Below are positions 8,653 to 19,655 of a stretch of DNA of 43,288 nucleotides, one piece after another (position 1 is the stretch's first letter; every line of letters starts with the position of its first letter). The notes below the pieces were generated by a model. It was not told where the DNA came from, searched no databases, and worked only from the letters and a program-made list of their open reading frames with translations. The DNA comes from Phycisphaerales bacterium. GTDB taxonomy: Bacteria > Planctomycetota > Phycisphaerae > Phycisphaerales > UBA1924. A program made the translations under genes and the position numbers. Location of the stretch: assembly GCA_016741915.1 (NCBI GenBank), contig JACVCS010000026.1, positions 1 to 43,288 of the forward strand, given 5' to 3'.

Positions 8653-10368
8653 ATGGCTTCAACCACCGCGATGTTCACGGGCCTGACCGGTCTCAGCGGC
8701 AACGCCCGCTCCCTCGACGTCATCGGCAACAACATCGCCAACGTCAACACCACCGCGTACAAGAGCAACCGCATGCTCTTCGCCAGCCAGTTCGCACGCA
8801 ACCTTTCCCTGGGTTCAGAGCCCTCCGATACCAGCGGCGGCAGCAACCCCGCGCAGATCGGGCTCGGCGTCACCATCGCCGGTACGCAGCGCAACTTCAA
8901 CCCCGGCTCACTCTCCCCCACGGGCGACTCGCGTGACCTGGCCATCGACGGCGAAGGGTTCTTCCTCGTCAACCGCGGCGCGCAACGCTTCTACACCCGC
9001 GCCGGCGCTTTCCGTCAGGACTCCGCCAACAACCTCGTCAACGTCACAGGTGAACGCCTGCAGGGCTACGGCGTGGACGCGAACTTCAATATCGTCACCG
9101 GCACGCTCACCGATCTGAACGTCCCCGTCGGTCAGTTGCGACTCGCCGAAGCAACCACCGACGTGCAGTTCACCGGCAACCTCAACGCCGGCGGCACCGT
9201 CGCCACCCGCGGCTCGCGCGTGACCTTCCCCGCGCTGCTCGATCTGACGGCCACGCCCGCGACGGGCGCAACCCTGCTGACCAATATCGATAATCCCGCG
9301 ATTGCCGGTAACCAGGCGCTCTTCGCCACGGGTCAGACCATCCAGCTCAACGGCGCGGAGAAGGGCGGCAAGCAGCTCGCCACCGCCTCACTCACCATCA
9401 CCGCGACCACCACGGTCAACGACTATCTCACGTTCATGAATCAGGCGCTGGGCATCGACACCAGCACGGGCCCGAACCCGGACGGCTTCACCCCCGGCGC
9501 GACGATCGATGCCGCGGGCGTGGTGACGGTCGTGGGGAATATCGGCACGATCAACGCGCTGAAGATCGATCAGAACTCGATCCGCCAGGTCTCCGCCGCG
9601 GGCACGGTGCTTTCCACGCCCTTCACGCCGACGAACGTCGCGACGGCCGACGGCGAATCGGTCCGGCACACGTTCGTCGTCTACGACTCGCTGGGTTCAG
9701 AAGTCCGCGTCGATCTGGCGATGACGCTGCAGAGCCGGACCGGCGGCAACGGCACGACCTGGCGGTACTTTGTCGAGTCTGCCGACGCCGCGGGCATCGA
9801 CCTGCGCGTGGGGACGGGAACTTTGGACTTTGATTCATCCGGGCGCGCGGTGAACCCGCAGCCGCTGTCGGTGACGGTCGACCGCACGGGCTCCGGCGCC
9901 GTCACCCCGTTGACGTTCGATCTGAACTTCAACTCGCCCACGGCTTTGGTGACCGCCCTTGCCGACAAGAACTCCACGCTCGCGGCGAAGTTCCAGAACG
10001 GCACACCCGTCGGCGTGCTCAACAGCTACTCCGTCGGTTCCGACGGTGTCATCACCGGCTCGTTCTCCAACGGGCAGACCCGCAAGGTCGGTCAGGTCGT
10101 GCTGGCGAAGTTCTCCAACCCCGAAGGTCTGGTTGATGTTGGGAGTAACCTCTTCGCCGTGGGTCCGAACTCCGGCACGCCGATCATCACCGCGCCGACC
10201 ACCTCGGGCACGGGCAAGATCGTCGGCGGCGCGCTTGAGCAGTCCAACGTCGACCTGGCGCAGGAGTTCATCAACATGATCCTCGCCTCGACGGGATACT
10301 CCGCCAGTTCGCGCGTCATCACCACCACCGACCAGCTCGTGCAGCAGTTGCTTGCGATCGGTCGGTGA
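8653..10368 (+). CDS. flgE: Flagellar hook protein FlgE
   Basis: FlgE is the structural subunit of the hook. The N-terminal rod/hook signature is intact: MFTGLTGLSGNARSLDVIG then NNIANVNTTAYK, followed by FASQF. The D1 region includes DLAIDGEGFFLVN. The C-terminal family motif LEQSNVDLAQEFINMI and the heptad-like terminus (TTDQLVQQLLAIGR) are present. At 571 residues it is longer than enterobacterial FlgE because of a large variable middle (about residues 180-430). The ATG follows CGGAG by 9 bases. Codons end mostly in C, unlike the G-ending fliF-fliK block on the same strand. Confidence 0.97.
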   Translation: MASTTAMFTGLTGLSGNARSLDVIGNNIANVNTTAYKSNRMLFASQFARNLSLGSEPSDTSGGSNPAQIGLGVTIAGTQRNFNPGSLSPTGDSRDLAIDGEGFFLVNRGAQRFYTRAGAFRQDSANNLVNVTGERLQGYGVDANFNIVTGTLTDLNVPVGQLRLAEATTDVQFTGNLNAGGTVATRGSRVTFPALLDLTATPATGATLLTNIDNPAIAGNQALFATGQTIQLNGAEKGGKQLATASLTITATTTVNDYLTFMNQALGIDTSTGPNPDGFTPGATIDAAGVVTVVGNIGTINALKIDQNSIRQVSAAGTVLSTPFTPTNVATADGESVRHTFVVYDSLGSEVRVDLAMTLQSRTGGNGTTWRYFVESADAAGIDLRVGTGTLDFDSSGRAVNPQPLSVTVDRTGSGAVTPLTFDLNFNSPTALVTALADKNSTLAAKFQNGTPVGVLNSYSVGSDGVITGSFSNGQTRKVGQVVLAKFSNPEGLVDVGSNLFAVGPNSGTPIITAPTTSGTGKIVGGALEQSNVDLAQEFINMILASTGYSASSRVITTTDQLVQQLLAIGR

Positions 10369-10583
10369 GTAAGCCGATGGATGTTCTTGCCCGATAACCC
10401 GCGGACCGGTAACCCGTGGACAGGACAAGACCTTCCACCTGCGCGGGCGTTGCAGACCCGCGGACCCGGTGTCATCGTTCGCGGCGCGAACAGGCCATCC
10501 ATGCCGGTCGATACACCTCTCGGCCCACGCGCGCCCCGCGACTGTTCGCGCCGCGTTGAGCGGGCCTTTGAGGCGAGACCACC

Positions 10584-11144
10584 ATGGCGAAGGACGAGAA
10601 GAAGCCCGAGAAACAGCCGGCGGAGAAAGCCCCTGCCGAAGCCGCACCGAAGAAAAAGGGGTCCATGAAGCTCATGGGCACCGTCGGTGCCATCGTCGTG
10701 GCGCAGGCTGTGATTACGTTCGTCGCCTTCTCGGCGATGGGCCCGAAGAAGTCCCACGCTCAGGTCGACACGCACGAGATGAAGAAGGACGACTCCGACG
10801 TCATTAAGGAGATCGTCGTGATCCCTGCGAAGGACGGTTCCTTCCAGAACACCATGACCGGTTCGGTGTGGCAGTGGTCGGCCGAGATCGTTGTGCAGGT
10901 CAAGCAGCGCAACGCCGAGGCGGTTGAGAATAAGCTCAAGCAGCGCAGCGCGGAAGTAAAGCAGGAGATCTCCCAGATCTTCAGCCGGGCGCAGCACTCG
11001 CACCTGAAAGAGCCCGACCGCCAGACACTGAACCGCCAGATCACTGGGATGCTGAACAAGTTCTTCGGCAACGATGACAAGGGCGAGCCGGTGATTGAGC
11101 GTGTGCTCATCCCCATGTGCCGAGGCTTCCCGATGCCATCCTGA
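10584..11144 (+). CDS. fliL: FliL-like flagellar basal body protein
   Basis: The 186-residue protein has a Lys/Glu/Pro/Ala-rich cytoplasmic N-terminus (1-30), one membrane helix (about 32-52, LMGTVGAIVVAQAVITFVAF), and a periplasmic domain of about 130 residues. That domain contains helices NAEAVENKLKQRSAEVKQEI and RQTLNRQITGMLNKFF and ends in a beta strand (VIERVLIPM). This layout matches FliL, a stomatin-like ring around the stator. The sequence is divergent, so the call rests on topology, the last helix-strand pattern, and position after flgE. GAGGCGAG precedes the ATG. It is followed by a strong hairpin. Confidence 0.7.
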   Translation: MAKDEKKPEKQPAEKAPAEAAPKKKGSMKLMGTVGAIVVAQAVITFVAFSAMGPKKSHAQVDTHEMKKDDSDVIKEIVVIPAKDGSFQNTMTGSVWQWSAEIVVQVKQRNAEAVENKLKQRSAEVKQEISQIFSRAQHSHLKEPDRQTLNRQITGMLNKFFGNDDKGEPVIERVLIPMCRGFPMPS

Positions 11145-11183
11145 CGACGAGCGCTTTGCAGGCACGTCACCGACAAAATACAC

Positions 11184-11213
11184 CGCGGCCCCGGGCAAAT
11201 GCTCGGGGCCGCG
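11184..11213. terminator. Shared terminator between convergent fliL and zinc-ribbon gene
   Basis: A 10-bp GC stem (CGCGGCCCCG at 11184-11193 with CGGGGCCGCG at 11204-11213) extends three more pairs inward, one of them G-T, to an AAAT loop. T-rich stretches flank it on both sides (TCGTTTG to the right; on the other strand TGTATTTTG). It sits between two converging genes and is likely bidirectional. Confidence 0.75.
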
Positions 11214-11261
11214 TCGTTTGCGTTCGTTTGATTCGTTCTGACTGCCCGCCGCAGATCGCGA

Positions 11262-12035
11262 TCACGCCTCGAGCGTTTCGCCCTTCTTGGGCTTGGGCAG
11301 TTTCTTGCTCACCACGTCCAGTTCCGTATACAGGAAGCACCCGCACGACGGACAGTTCACCAGCACGCCCCGCGCGATCAGGCTGAGCGTCTGCGGCGGC
11401 ACGGCCATCCGGCACGACCCGCACGACCACTCGTGGTTCCGCCGATCGATTTCCTCAACGTGGCTCATCGCCTCTTCGCCCAGGCGGTTCATCAGGTCCT
11501 CGAGCTGGCGTGCGTGCCCCGCGTCGACTTCCTTCTTCACCGTCTCGCGCTGGCTGGTCAGCTCGTTCAGGCGGTCCTTGATCTCCGCCTCCTTCGCGTC
11601 GCGGTCAGACTTCGCCTTGGCGATGATCGTCTTCCGCTCCGTCAGTGAGGCCTCGATCTCCGTCAGCGTCTTCTGAAGCTGCTCGACCTTCTCCATCGCC
11701 TCGAGCTGGAGCTTCTCGGAGGCTTCCTTCTGCGTTTTCAGGGCATTGAGCTCGTTGAGGAACGCGGAATATTCCTTGTTCGTCCGCGCGCCGTTCATCT
11801 GCTCCCGCAGGGCGGCCATGCGCGTCTCGATCCGGGCGCACTCACCTTCGTGGTTCGCCCCCGCGGCCTTCAACTGCTTGAGCTGCGCGGCGCTCGTGGC
11901 GTGCCGCGAGGAAAGGTCTTCCCCCTGTCGGGTCTGCTCGGTTAAGAACCGCTCGGCGGCTGTCAGGCGTGAGCGCAGACCGCGGATCTGTTGGTCGACA
12001 CGGAATAAACGCAGGAGATTGGCCGTCTCCGACAT
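11262..12035 (-). CDS. Coiled-coil C4-type zinc-ribbon protein (DUF164/zf-RING_7-like)
   Basis: This 257-residue protein has a long helical hairpin (about residues 5-190, rich in Glu, Lys, Gln and Leu). A C-terminal zinc ribbon follows, with CGSC and about 19 residues later CPSCG. This is the architecture of the widespread C4-type zinc ribbon family (CT398-like), whose members bind transport or nucleic-acid machinery; the exact job is unknown. The start at MSETANLLRLF has GGAG upstream. The open frame to 12548 is only the shadow of cdsA. It is the last gene of a purA-uppS-cdsA series, 77 bases after cdsA. Confidence 0.85.
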   Translation of the reverse strand: MSETANLLRLFRVDQQIRGLRSRLTAAERFLTEQTRQGEDLSSRHATSAAQLKQLKAAGANHEGECARIETRMAALREQMNGARTNKEYSAFLNELNALKTQKEASEKLQLEAMEKVEQLQKTLTEIEASLTERKTIIAKAKSDRDAKEAEIKDRLNELTSQRETVKKEVDAGHARQLEDLMNRLGEEAMSHVEEIDRRNHEWSCGSCRMAVPPQTLSLIARGVLVNCPSCGCFLYTELDVVSKKLPKPKKGETLEA

Positions 12036-12112
12036 GCAAGGCTCCAAAAACCCCCATCGCCGGAAGTCTAGACCGTCCGAAGGCCCGACGCGCGCGAGAA
12101 TCCAAAGATCGT

Positions 12113-13045
12113 TCAGGTCCCGGTTTGAGCCACAACCCGCAGTTCCAGATACCAGTACGCCACCGGGGCGGCGATCAGCAGCGAATCGAGCATGTCGATC
12201 AGCCCGCCGAAGCCGGGCAGAATCCGTCCGGCGTCCTTCACCCCCGCGTCGCGCTTGATGACCGAGGCGGAAAGATCGCCCGCCTGCCCGACCAGCCCCA
12301 GGATGGTCCCGAGGATGACCCCGTCGATCCAGTTGAGGTTCTTGGGTGCGTACTGCCCGCTCTGCCCCGCGAGCATGACGAACCCGATGCCGAACAGGGC
12401 GCTGGTGATGAGCCCGCCGATGAGACCTTCCCAGGTCTTGCCGGGGCTGATCCAGGGGATGAGCTTGTGCTTGCCGATGGCGGTGCCCGTGAAGTACGCG
12501 CCGCTGTCGCAGGCCTTGACGGTGAAGATGACCGCGACCATCGCCCAAACGGAAAACTCGCGACGGATGGCGATCAGGAACGCCAGTGTCAGCCCGATGT
12601 ACAAAAGCGCGAACCCCGCCGCCGCCACCGCCGTCGCGGCTCCTTTGGGGTCCTTGTGCCGAATGTACGCGAGCATGGACAGGAAGACCGCCAGGATCGC
12701 GCTGGTGGAGAGGATCGCCCCAGCGTGAGGCCCGACAAACCCGGGCAGCTCGCGCCCGATGGTCAGGCTTCCCGCCAGAACACCCGCCGCGGCAGAGATC
12801 GAAAGGCTCTTGCTCGACGCCTCGATGTTCATCGCGCGGAAGAGGCGAGCGAGTTCGTACCCGCCGCGGGCGCAGGCGAAGAGCCCCAGGACCAGCAGCA
12901 CCACCCCGGGGAGGACTTTGTTGTTGATGTCAGAGACCAGAAACCCCCAAGCGCCCACGGGCGTCCCCGCGAGGCGTTCGTCAAGCCACATCAGCCCGAT
13001 GAGCAGGGCGATGAGCACGGGTCCGAAGATGAGTCGTCGAGCCAT
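12113..13045 (-). CDS. cdsA: Phosphatidate cytidylyltransferase CdsA
   Basis: CdsA makes CDP-diacylglycerol from phosphatidic acid and CTP at the inner membrane, the branch point for phospholipids. The protein has 310 residues with about eight hydrophobic segments. The family signature is clear near the C-terminus: SASVIKRDAGVKDAGRILPG then FGGLIDMLDSLL, matching S-x(8)-R-x(4)-K-D-x(5)-P-G-H-G-G-x(2)-D-R-x-D-S. His is Phe in the H-G-G position and Arg is Met, small deviations seen here. The CDSGAYF and SPGKTWEG motifs are also present. No clear ribosome site; TATGCT lies 8 bases before the ATG. Confidence 0.96.
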   Translation of the reverse strand: MARRLIFGPVLIALLIGLMWLDERLAGTPVGAWGFLVSDINNKVLPGVVLLVLGLFACARGGYELARLFRAMNIEASSKSLSISAAAGVLAGSLTIGRELPGFVGPHAGAILSTSAILAVFLSMLAYIRHKDPKGAATAVAAAGFALLYIGLTLAFLIAIRREFSVWAMVAVIFTVKACDSGAYFTGTAIGKHKLIPWISPGKTWEGLIGGLITSALFGIGFVMLAGQSGQYAPKNLNWIDGVILGTILGLVGQAGDLSASVIKRDAGVKDAGRILPGFGGLIDMLDSLLIAAPVAYWYLELRVVAQTGT

Positions 13046-13053
13046 GAACGCCC

Positions 13054-13059
13054 AGCATA
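13054..13059 (-). promoter_or_regulatory. -10-like hexamer next to cdsA start
   Basis: On the coding strand CCCGGCTATGCT is followed by 8 bases and the cdsA ATG, with no Shine-Dalgarno and no good -35. The same CCCGGCTAT core precedes fabH. This may be an internal promoter giving a nearly leaderless cdsA mRNA. Weak on its own. Confidence 0.3.
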
Positions 13060-13069
13060 GCCGGGAATC

Positions 13070-13915
<846 letters not shown>

Positions 13916-13984
13916 GCCAAGATCCTTCCGACAAAGGTGCCCGTTCAACCAACCCGAACGAACGCGCCCACCACGCCGCACGAG

Positions 13985-15439
<1,455 letters not shown>

Positions 15440-15714
15440 TCAAAACCCGTGCTGTTCCCGCGTACCGATGCGTTTCGCTACACCAAAAACCAAACATGCC
15501 CCGGCCGCGTTTCCCTCCCGAGGGTACGCCGCCGAACCCGCAACGCCCGAGAACTCATCTTCCACACGCCGCATCACGCTCCACACCCCAAACACCATCA
15601 AGCCCGCCGCCACGCTCGCCGATGAACTTCCTTGTCGACGCGGCCCCGTTTCCCGCGTCAGATTCACCTCGACGCCGCCGCCGCCGCGCTCGATGTTCCC
15701 AGAGGTTCCCACGC

Positions 15715-15906
15715 ATGTCCGCAGACACCGTCCGCATCATGTGCCCGAATCTCACCTGCCGAAAGGTCCTCGCGGTCCCCACCGCCGCCAGAGGCAAGCT
15801 CGTCCGCTGCAAGAACTGCGGCACCAACATCAAAGTCCCCGACCGCAACACTTCCTCAACGGAAGAATCGCCCGCCGAGAGCACCGCCAAGAAAAAGGCC
15901 GGCTGA
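15715..15906 (+). CDS. Small zinc-ribbon protein
   Basis: The 63-residue protein has Cys at positions 10, 15, 32 and 35 (C-x4-C-x16-C-x2-C), which should bind one zinc. The pattern CPNLTCRKVLAVP then KLVRCKNCGTNIKVP resembles the MJ0042-type or 'FHA/GYF-associated' N-terminal ribbon common in planctomycete proteins, here standing alone. A Ser/Thr/Glu/Lys tail follows. It is divergent from purA and 59 bases before the wecA-like gene. The role is unknown; nucleic-acid or protein binding is a guess. The start is the first ATG that keeps both Cys pairs; the longer open frame upstream looks non-coding. Confidence 0.65.
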   Translation: MSADTVRIMCPNLTCRKVLAVPTAARGKLVRCKNCGTNIKVPDRNTSSTEESPAESTAKKKAG

Positions 15907-15953
15907 TCTCCCCCCAGCCAACCCGCACTTCCCCGTGAATCGCCCCGCGCCGG

Positions 15954-15959
15954 TACACT
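15954..15959 (+). promoter_or_regulatory. -10-like hexamer abutting the WecA-like start
   Basis: TACACT is followed by exactly 6 bases and then the ATG at 15966. There is no Shine-Dalgarno before that ATG and no convincing -35. The spacing equals that of the fabH element and would give a leaderless transcript. Confidence 0.33.
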
Positions 15960-15965
15960 CGTGCC

Positions 15966-17096
15966 ATGCTCGGCGCGTGCCTCATCCTCATCCCCGCCTC
16001 CACGCTCCTGGCGATCCTGCTCACCTTCCTTGCACGCGCCCTTGGTCATCGCCTCAACGCCCTTGACGGGCCCGGCGTGCAAGGCCAAACCAAAGCCGAG
16101 ATCCGCAAAGTCCCCAACACGGGCGGTATCGCCATCTTCTGGACCATCGCCCTGCCCCTGCTCCTGGGCATCATCCTCGTCAACACCCCCGCGCTCGCCG
16201 ACCGCGTTTCAACCCTCCTCCCCGCCATCACGCCCCACCTGCAAGGCCTCCGCGATACCACCCACGTCGCCGCATGGTTCCTCGGTTGCCTCTTTGTCCT
16301 TCACATCGTCGGGCTCATCGACGACCGCAAGCCCCTCGGGCCGATTATCAAACTCCTCGTCATGCTCGCCCTCGCCTGCGTCGTGGTCTTCACCACGCAG
16401 TCGCGACTGCTCACCCTGGTCGATCACGCCCTCCCCGCCCCGTGGGGTTACGCACTCTCCTTCACCCTCACGATTCTCTGGTTCGTCGTCGTCACCAACG
16501 CCATGAACTTCATGGACAACATGGACGGCCTCACCGCCGGGGTCGCCGCCATCGCCGCCTCGTGCTTCTTTGCCGGCGCCATGATCCACGAAAACTGGTT
16601 CGTTGGCGCACTCCTCGCCCTGGTCGTCGGCGCTTCGCTGGGCTTCCTCACCTTCAACTTCCCCATCCCCCGCGCCACCATCTTCATGGGCGATAGCGGC
16701 TCGCTCACCCTGGGCTTCGCACTCGCCTTCCTCACCGTCCGCGCCACCTACCTCTCCCCCAACCTCGCCGGCGGCTGGTACGCCCTCCTCATGCCGCTGA
16801 TCGTCCTCGCGGTGCCGATCTACGACTTCCTCTCCGTGGTCATCCTCCGCCTGTCGCAAGGCCGATCACCGTTCGTCGGTGATCTGCAACACCTCTCACA
16901 CCGCTTGGTCGATCGCGGCCTCTCCCGCCGCGCCGCCGTGATCGTCATCCACGGGCTCACCGCCATCACCGCCCTCGGTGCGATCTCGCTCGGCTCGCTC
17001 ACACCCTGGCAGGCCGCCATCGTCGGCGCTCAAACCCTCCTGGTCCTCATGATCGTCGCCATCTACGAGCACCGCACCCGCGCCAGCAAACCCTGA
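15966..17096 (+). CDS. WecA/MraY-type polyprenyl-phosphate sugar-1-phosphate transferase
   Basis: This 376-residue, multi-helix membrane protein starts surface glycan synthesis by moving a sugar-1-phosphate (usually GlcNAc-1-P) from UDP onto undecaprenyl phosphate. Family motifs: NTGGIAIFW near residue 45, LIDDRKPLGP, NAMNFMDNMDGLTAG (the Asp-rich catalytic loop), MGDSGSLTLGF, and the cytoplasmic HLSHRLVDRGLSRR, whose H-x-S-H-R is typical of WecA/TagO rather than MraY. The downstream gene is an O-antigen-ligase-like protein in the same frame, so both likely serve one exported polysaccharide. The sugar cannot be read from sequence. Confidence 0.9.
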   Translation: MLGACLILIPASTLLAILLTFLARALGHRLNALDGPGVQGQTKAEIRKVPNTGGIAIFWTIALPLLLGIILVNTPALADRVSTLLPAITPHLQGLRDTTHVAAWFLGCLFVLHIVGLIDDRKPLGPIIKLLVMLALACVVVFTTQSRLLTLVDHALPAPWGYALSFTLTILWFVVVTNAMNFMDNMDGLTAGVAAIAASCFFAGAMIHENWFVGALLALVVGASLGFLTFNFPIPRATIFMGDSGSLTLGFALAFLTVRATYLSPNLAGGWYALLMPLIVLAVPIYDFLSVVILRLSQGRSPFVGDLQHLSHRLVDRGLSRRAAVIVIHGLTAITALGAISLGSLTPWQAAIVGAQTLLVLMIVAIYEHRTRASKP

Positions 17097-17195
17097 CCGT
17101 CGCTCATTCTCTTCCGGAGCCCGCCCCTGCCCGCCGACGCACCCACGCCCGAAGACTTTGATCGCGACACGAACCCCGCGGAGCGTCGCGGGCTG

Positions 17196-19655
17196 GTGCT
17201 CAGCGCCCTGTGCTCGCTCGCGCTCGCGCCGCTCCTGCTCCGCGCCATCACCGCTCAGTCGCTGATCCCAGGGTGGGACGCCGACCCCGCCATCGAATAC
17301 GCCCCCGTCGTCGGCATCACCCCCGCCCTCTCCCTCGCCCTCGACGCGCTGAGCATCTTCGCCTCGGGGCTCATGCTCATCCTCGCGAAGCCGCTGAACG
17401 CGCCCGCCCGCTCACGCCTCCGCGCCGCGGTTGCTCCTTCGCTCTCCGTCTACGCCTGGCTCTGCGCACTGCTCGCCATCGCCTATCACGCCACGCTTTC
17501 AAACTCCGCGGATCTTCAGCAGGCCCGCGTCGGCGCATCATGGGCCAGCGCCTTCACCCTCGCCCTCGCCCTCTTCTTCACCGCCCATCACCGCGCCGTC
17601 CGCACCGCCCTCATCTCCGCATTCGTCGGCGTCTGCTCGCTCATGGTCTTCAAAGGTGCCGTGCAGGTCTTTGTTGATCACCCCGCCCTCGTGCGTTCTT
17701 TCGAAGCCAACAAAGAAGCCTTCCTCGCCGCGCAGGGCTGGACGAGCGATTCCTCCTCCGCCAAGAGCTATATCCGCCGATTGTCGCAGCCCGAGGCCTC
17801 CGCCTGGTTCGGGCTCTCCAACGTCTTCGCCACCATCAGCGTGATCCTCACCGCCCTTTCGCTGGGTCAGTTCCTCGCCGCCGTGGATCGCCGCCGCGAC
17901 AAACTCGCCAGCGAGCGCACGTCTTCCGATCTCACCTTCGTGGCCCTCTTCGCCCTCACCACCCTCCTCGGCATCCTGGGCGTCGCCCTCGCCGGCGGCA
18001 AAGGCGGCTTCGCCTCACTCTTCTTCGCCCTGTGCCTCTTCCTCCTCCCGCGCCTGCTCCGCAGCAAACCCGCCCTCAACCGATTCACCCCAGTCATCAT
18101 CCCCGCCACCATCGCGCTCGTGCTCGCGCTCATCGCCCTCCGCGGCTATCTGGGCGAGCGATTCTCCGAACTCTCGCTCCTCTTCCGCGCCTTCTACATC
18201 GAAGCCTCCGCTCGCATCTTCGCCTCGCACCCCTTGCTCGGCGTCGGGCCCGACGGCTACAAAGACCTCTACACCATTTTCAAAAACCCCCTCAGCCCCG
18301 AAGAAGTCGCCTCGCCCCACTCGATCCTTTTCGACTGGATCTGCTGCCTGGGTTTGCCGGGGGTCGTGCTGTGCATCGCCTGGCTCCTCTGGCTCTCCCG
18401 CGCCGGGCGTGCACTCGGCGCCGCCCACAGCACCTCATCAACCACCAACGTCGAAACGCCAACGCCCAACGCACTCCGCATCGAGGTTCGCCTCGCGATG
18501 CTCACCGCCTCCGCCGTGGTTCTCGCGGCGATGGCCCTCGAGTCTCAGGCCCTCGTCCCCGTCAACGCCGCGGTGATGGTGGGGGGGCTGCTCGTCTGGT
18601 GCGTCGTTGCCCTCGCGTGCGTCCAGACCTCAACATTCTCCACTCCGCTGGCGCGAGGCGTGTGCATCGCCGCCGCCGCGTGCGCCGTGCATTCGCAGAT
18701 CGAAGTCACCGCCTCCTGGCATCAAAGCGCCGTCTTTGTGCTCGCACTCAGCGGCGCCGCCGGTGTCATCGGCGCGGCGCTCACACGCTCGCCCGAAAGC
18801 AACCCCGCAAACGTACCAACGCCCGAACCATCCGCTCATCCCGCCTCACCGCGCACACTCCCCGCCATCTCGGGCCTCATCGCCCTCACCGCCGCCGCGG
18901 CCCTCGCCCTCGGCATAGCGCTCCCCGCCTGGAAGCTCCACGCCGCCACCATCGCCGCCGCCGACGTCCTCCGCCCCTTCGCCGAACTCCGCACAGCCCG
19001 CGCCGCCGCCAGCGATCCGTCCATGCCCGCCGAGGCCCGCCAGTTGCTCTTCGAACGAGCCAGAAACTCGTTCGCTCTGGCGATGGAAGTGAACCCGCCG
19101 CAGTCCATCGCCGAACTCGAACAACGCGCCTTCGCCTTCCAACCCTTCGCAACCGCCGACGCCCGCGACCGCCTCCTCCTCGCCACGCGCGACCTGCCAC
19201 GCACACTTCAAGATTGGCGACTCGACCGCGAGATCAAACGCCTCATCGTCCAAACCACCCGCGACGACGGCACGACAAAGTCCCGCGAAGCCTGCCGCCA
19301 AGCCCTCTTCACCCCTCCACCCCACCCCGGCACGCGCGGCTCGGCCCCCAAACTCGCCTGGAACCTCTCCGTCACCGCCAACTGGCTCGCCACCGGTCAA
19401 ACCAATCTGACCACCCCCGAAGAAGTCGTCGATTTCAACCGCAAAGCCCTCGCCGCCGATCCCTCGAACGTCCAGCACGCCCTGAACCTCACCCGCCTGC
19501 TCGTCCGCTTCCGCACGCAACTCGACCCCACCGGCCAGCTCGCCAAGCAAGCCGCCCAAGAAACCCTCCGCCGAAGCGACCTCATGCGCCTCGACCCCGA
19601 CATCCGCGCCCTGACCCCCAAGGAACGCGCCGAAGTTGAATCAATATCCAAATAG
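17196..19655 (+). CDS. O-antigen ligase/polymerase-like membrane protein
   Basis: At least 819 residues with about 12 hydrophobic segments over the first ~560 residues. The loop FASHPLLGVGPDGYKDLY followed by SPHSILFDWICCLGLPG resembles the Wzy_C loop (hPl-G-G ... H-N/S-x-x-L ... e-x-G-x-x-G) of O-antigen ligases and polymerases. The last ~230 residues are soluble and helical, possibly TPR-like (EARQLLFERARNSFALAMEV, KALAADPSNVQHALNLTRLL). The GTG at 17196 falls right at a membrane helix. The frame is open back to 17097 and the 23 codons before it look protein-like, so the true start may be CTG at 17127. It acts with the WecA-like gene, by inference. Confidence 0.72.
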   Translation: MLSALCSLALAPLLLRAITAQSLIPGWDADPAIEYAPVVGITPALSLALDALSIFASGLMLILAKPLNAPARSRLRAAVAPSLSVYAWLCALLAIAYHATLSNSADLQQARVGASWASAFTLALALFFTAHHRAVRTALISAFVGVCSLMVFKGAVQVFVDHPALVRSFEANKEAFLAAQGWTSDSSSAKSYIRRLSQPEASAWFGLSNVFATISVILTALSLGQFLAAVDRRRDKLASERTSSDLTFVALFALTTLLGILGVALAGGKGGFASLFFALCLFLLPRLLRSKPALNRFTPVIIPATIALVLALIALRGYLGERFSELSLLFRAFYIEASARIFASHPLLGVGPDGYKDLYTIFKNPLSPEEVASPHSILFDWICCLGLPGVVLCIAWLLWLSRAGRALGAAHSTSSTTNVETPTPNALRIEVRLAMLTASAVVLAAMALESQALVPVNAAVMVGGLLVWCVVALACVQTSTFSTPLARGVCIAAAACAVHSQIEVTASWHQSAVFVLALSGAAGVIGAALTRSPESNPANVPTPEPSAHPASPRTLPAISGLIALTAAAALALGIALPAWKLHAATIAAADVLRPFAELRTARAAASDPSMPAEARQLLFERARNSFALAMEVNPPQSIAELEQRAFAFQPFATADARDRLLLATRDLPRTLQDWRLDREIKRLIVQTTRDDGTTKSREACRQALFTPPPHPGTRGSAPKLAWNLSVTANWLATGQTNLTTPEEVVDFNRKALAADPSNVQHALNLTRLLVRFRTQLDPTGQLAKQAAQETLRRSDLMRLDPDIRALTPKERAEVESISK

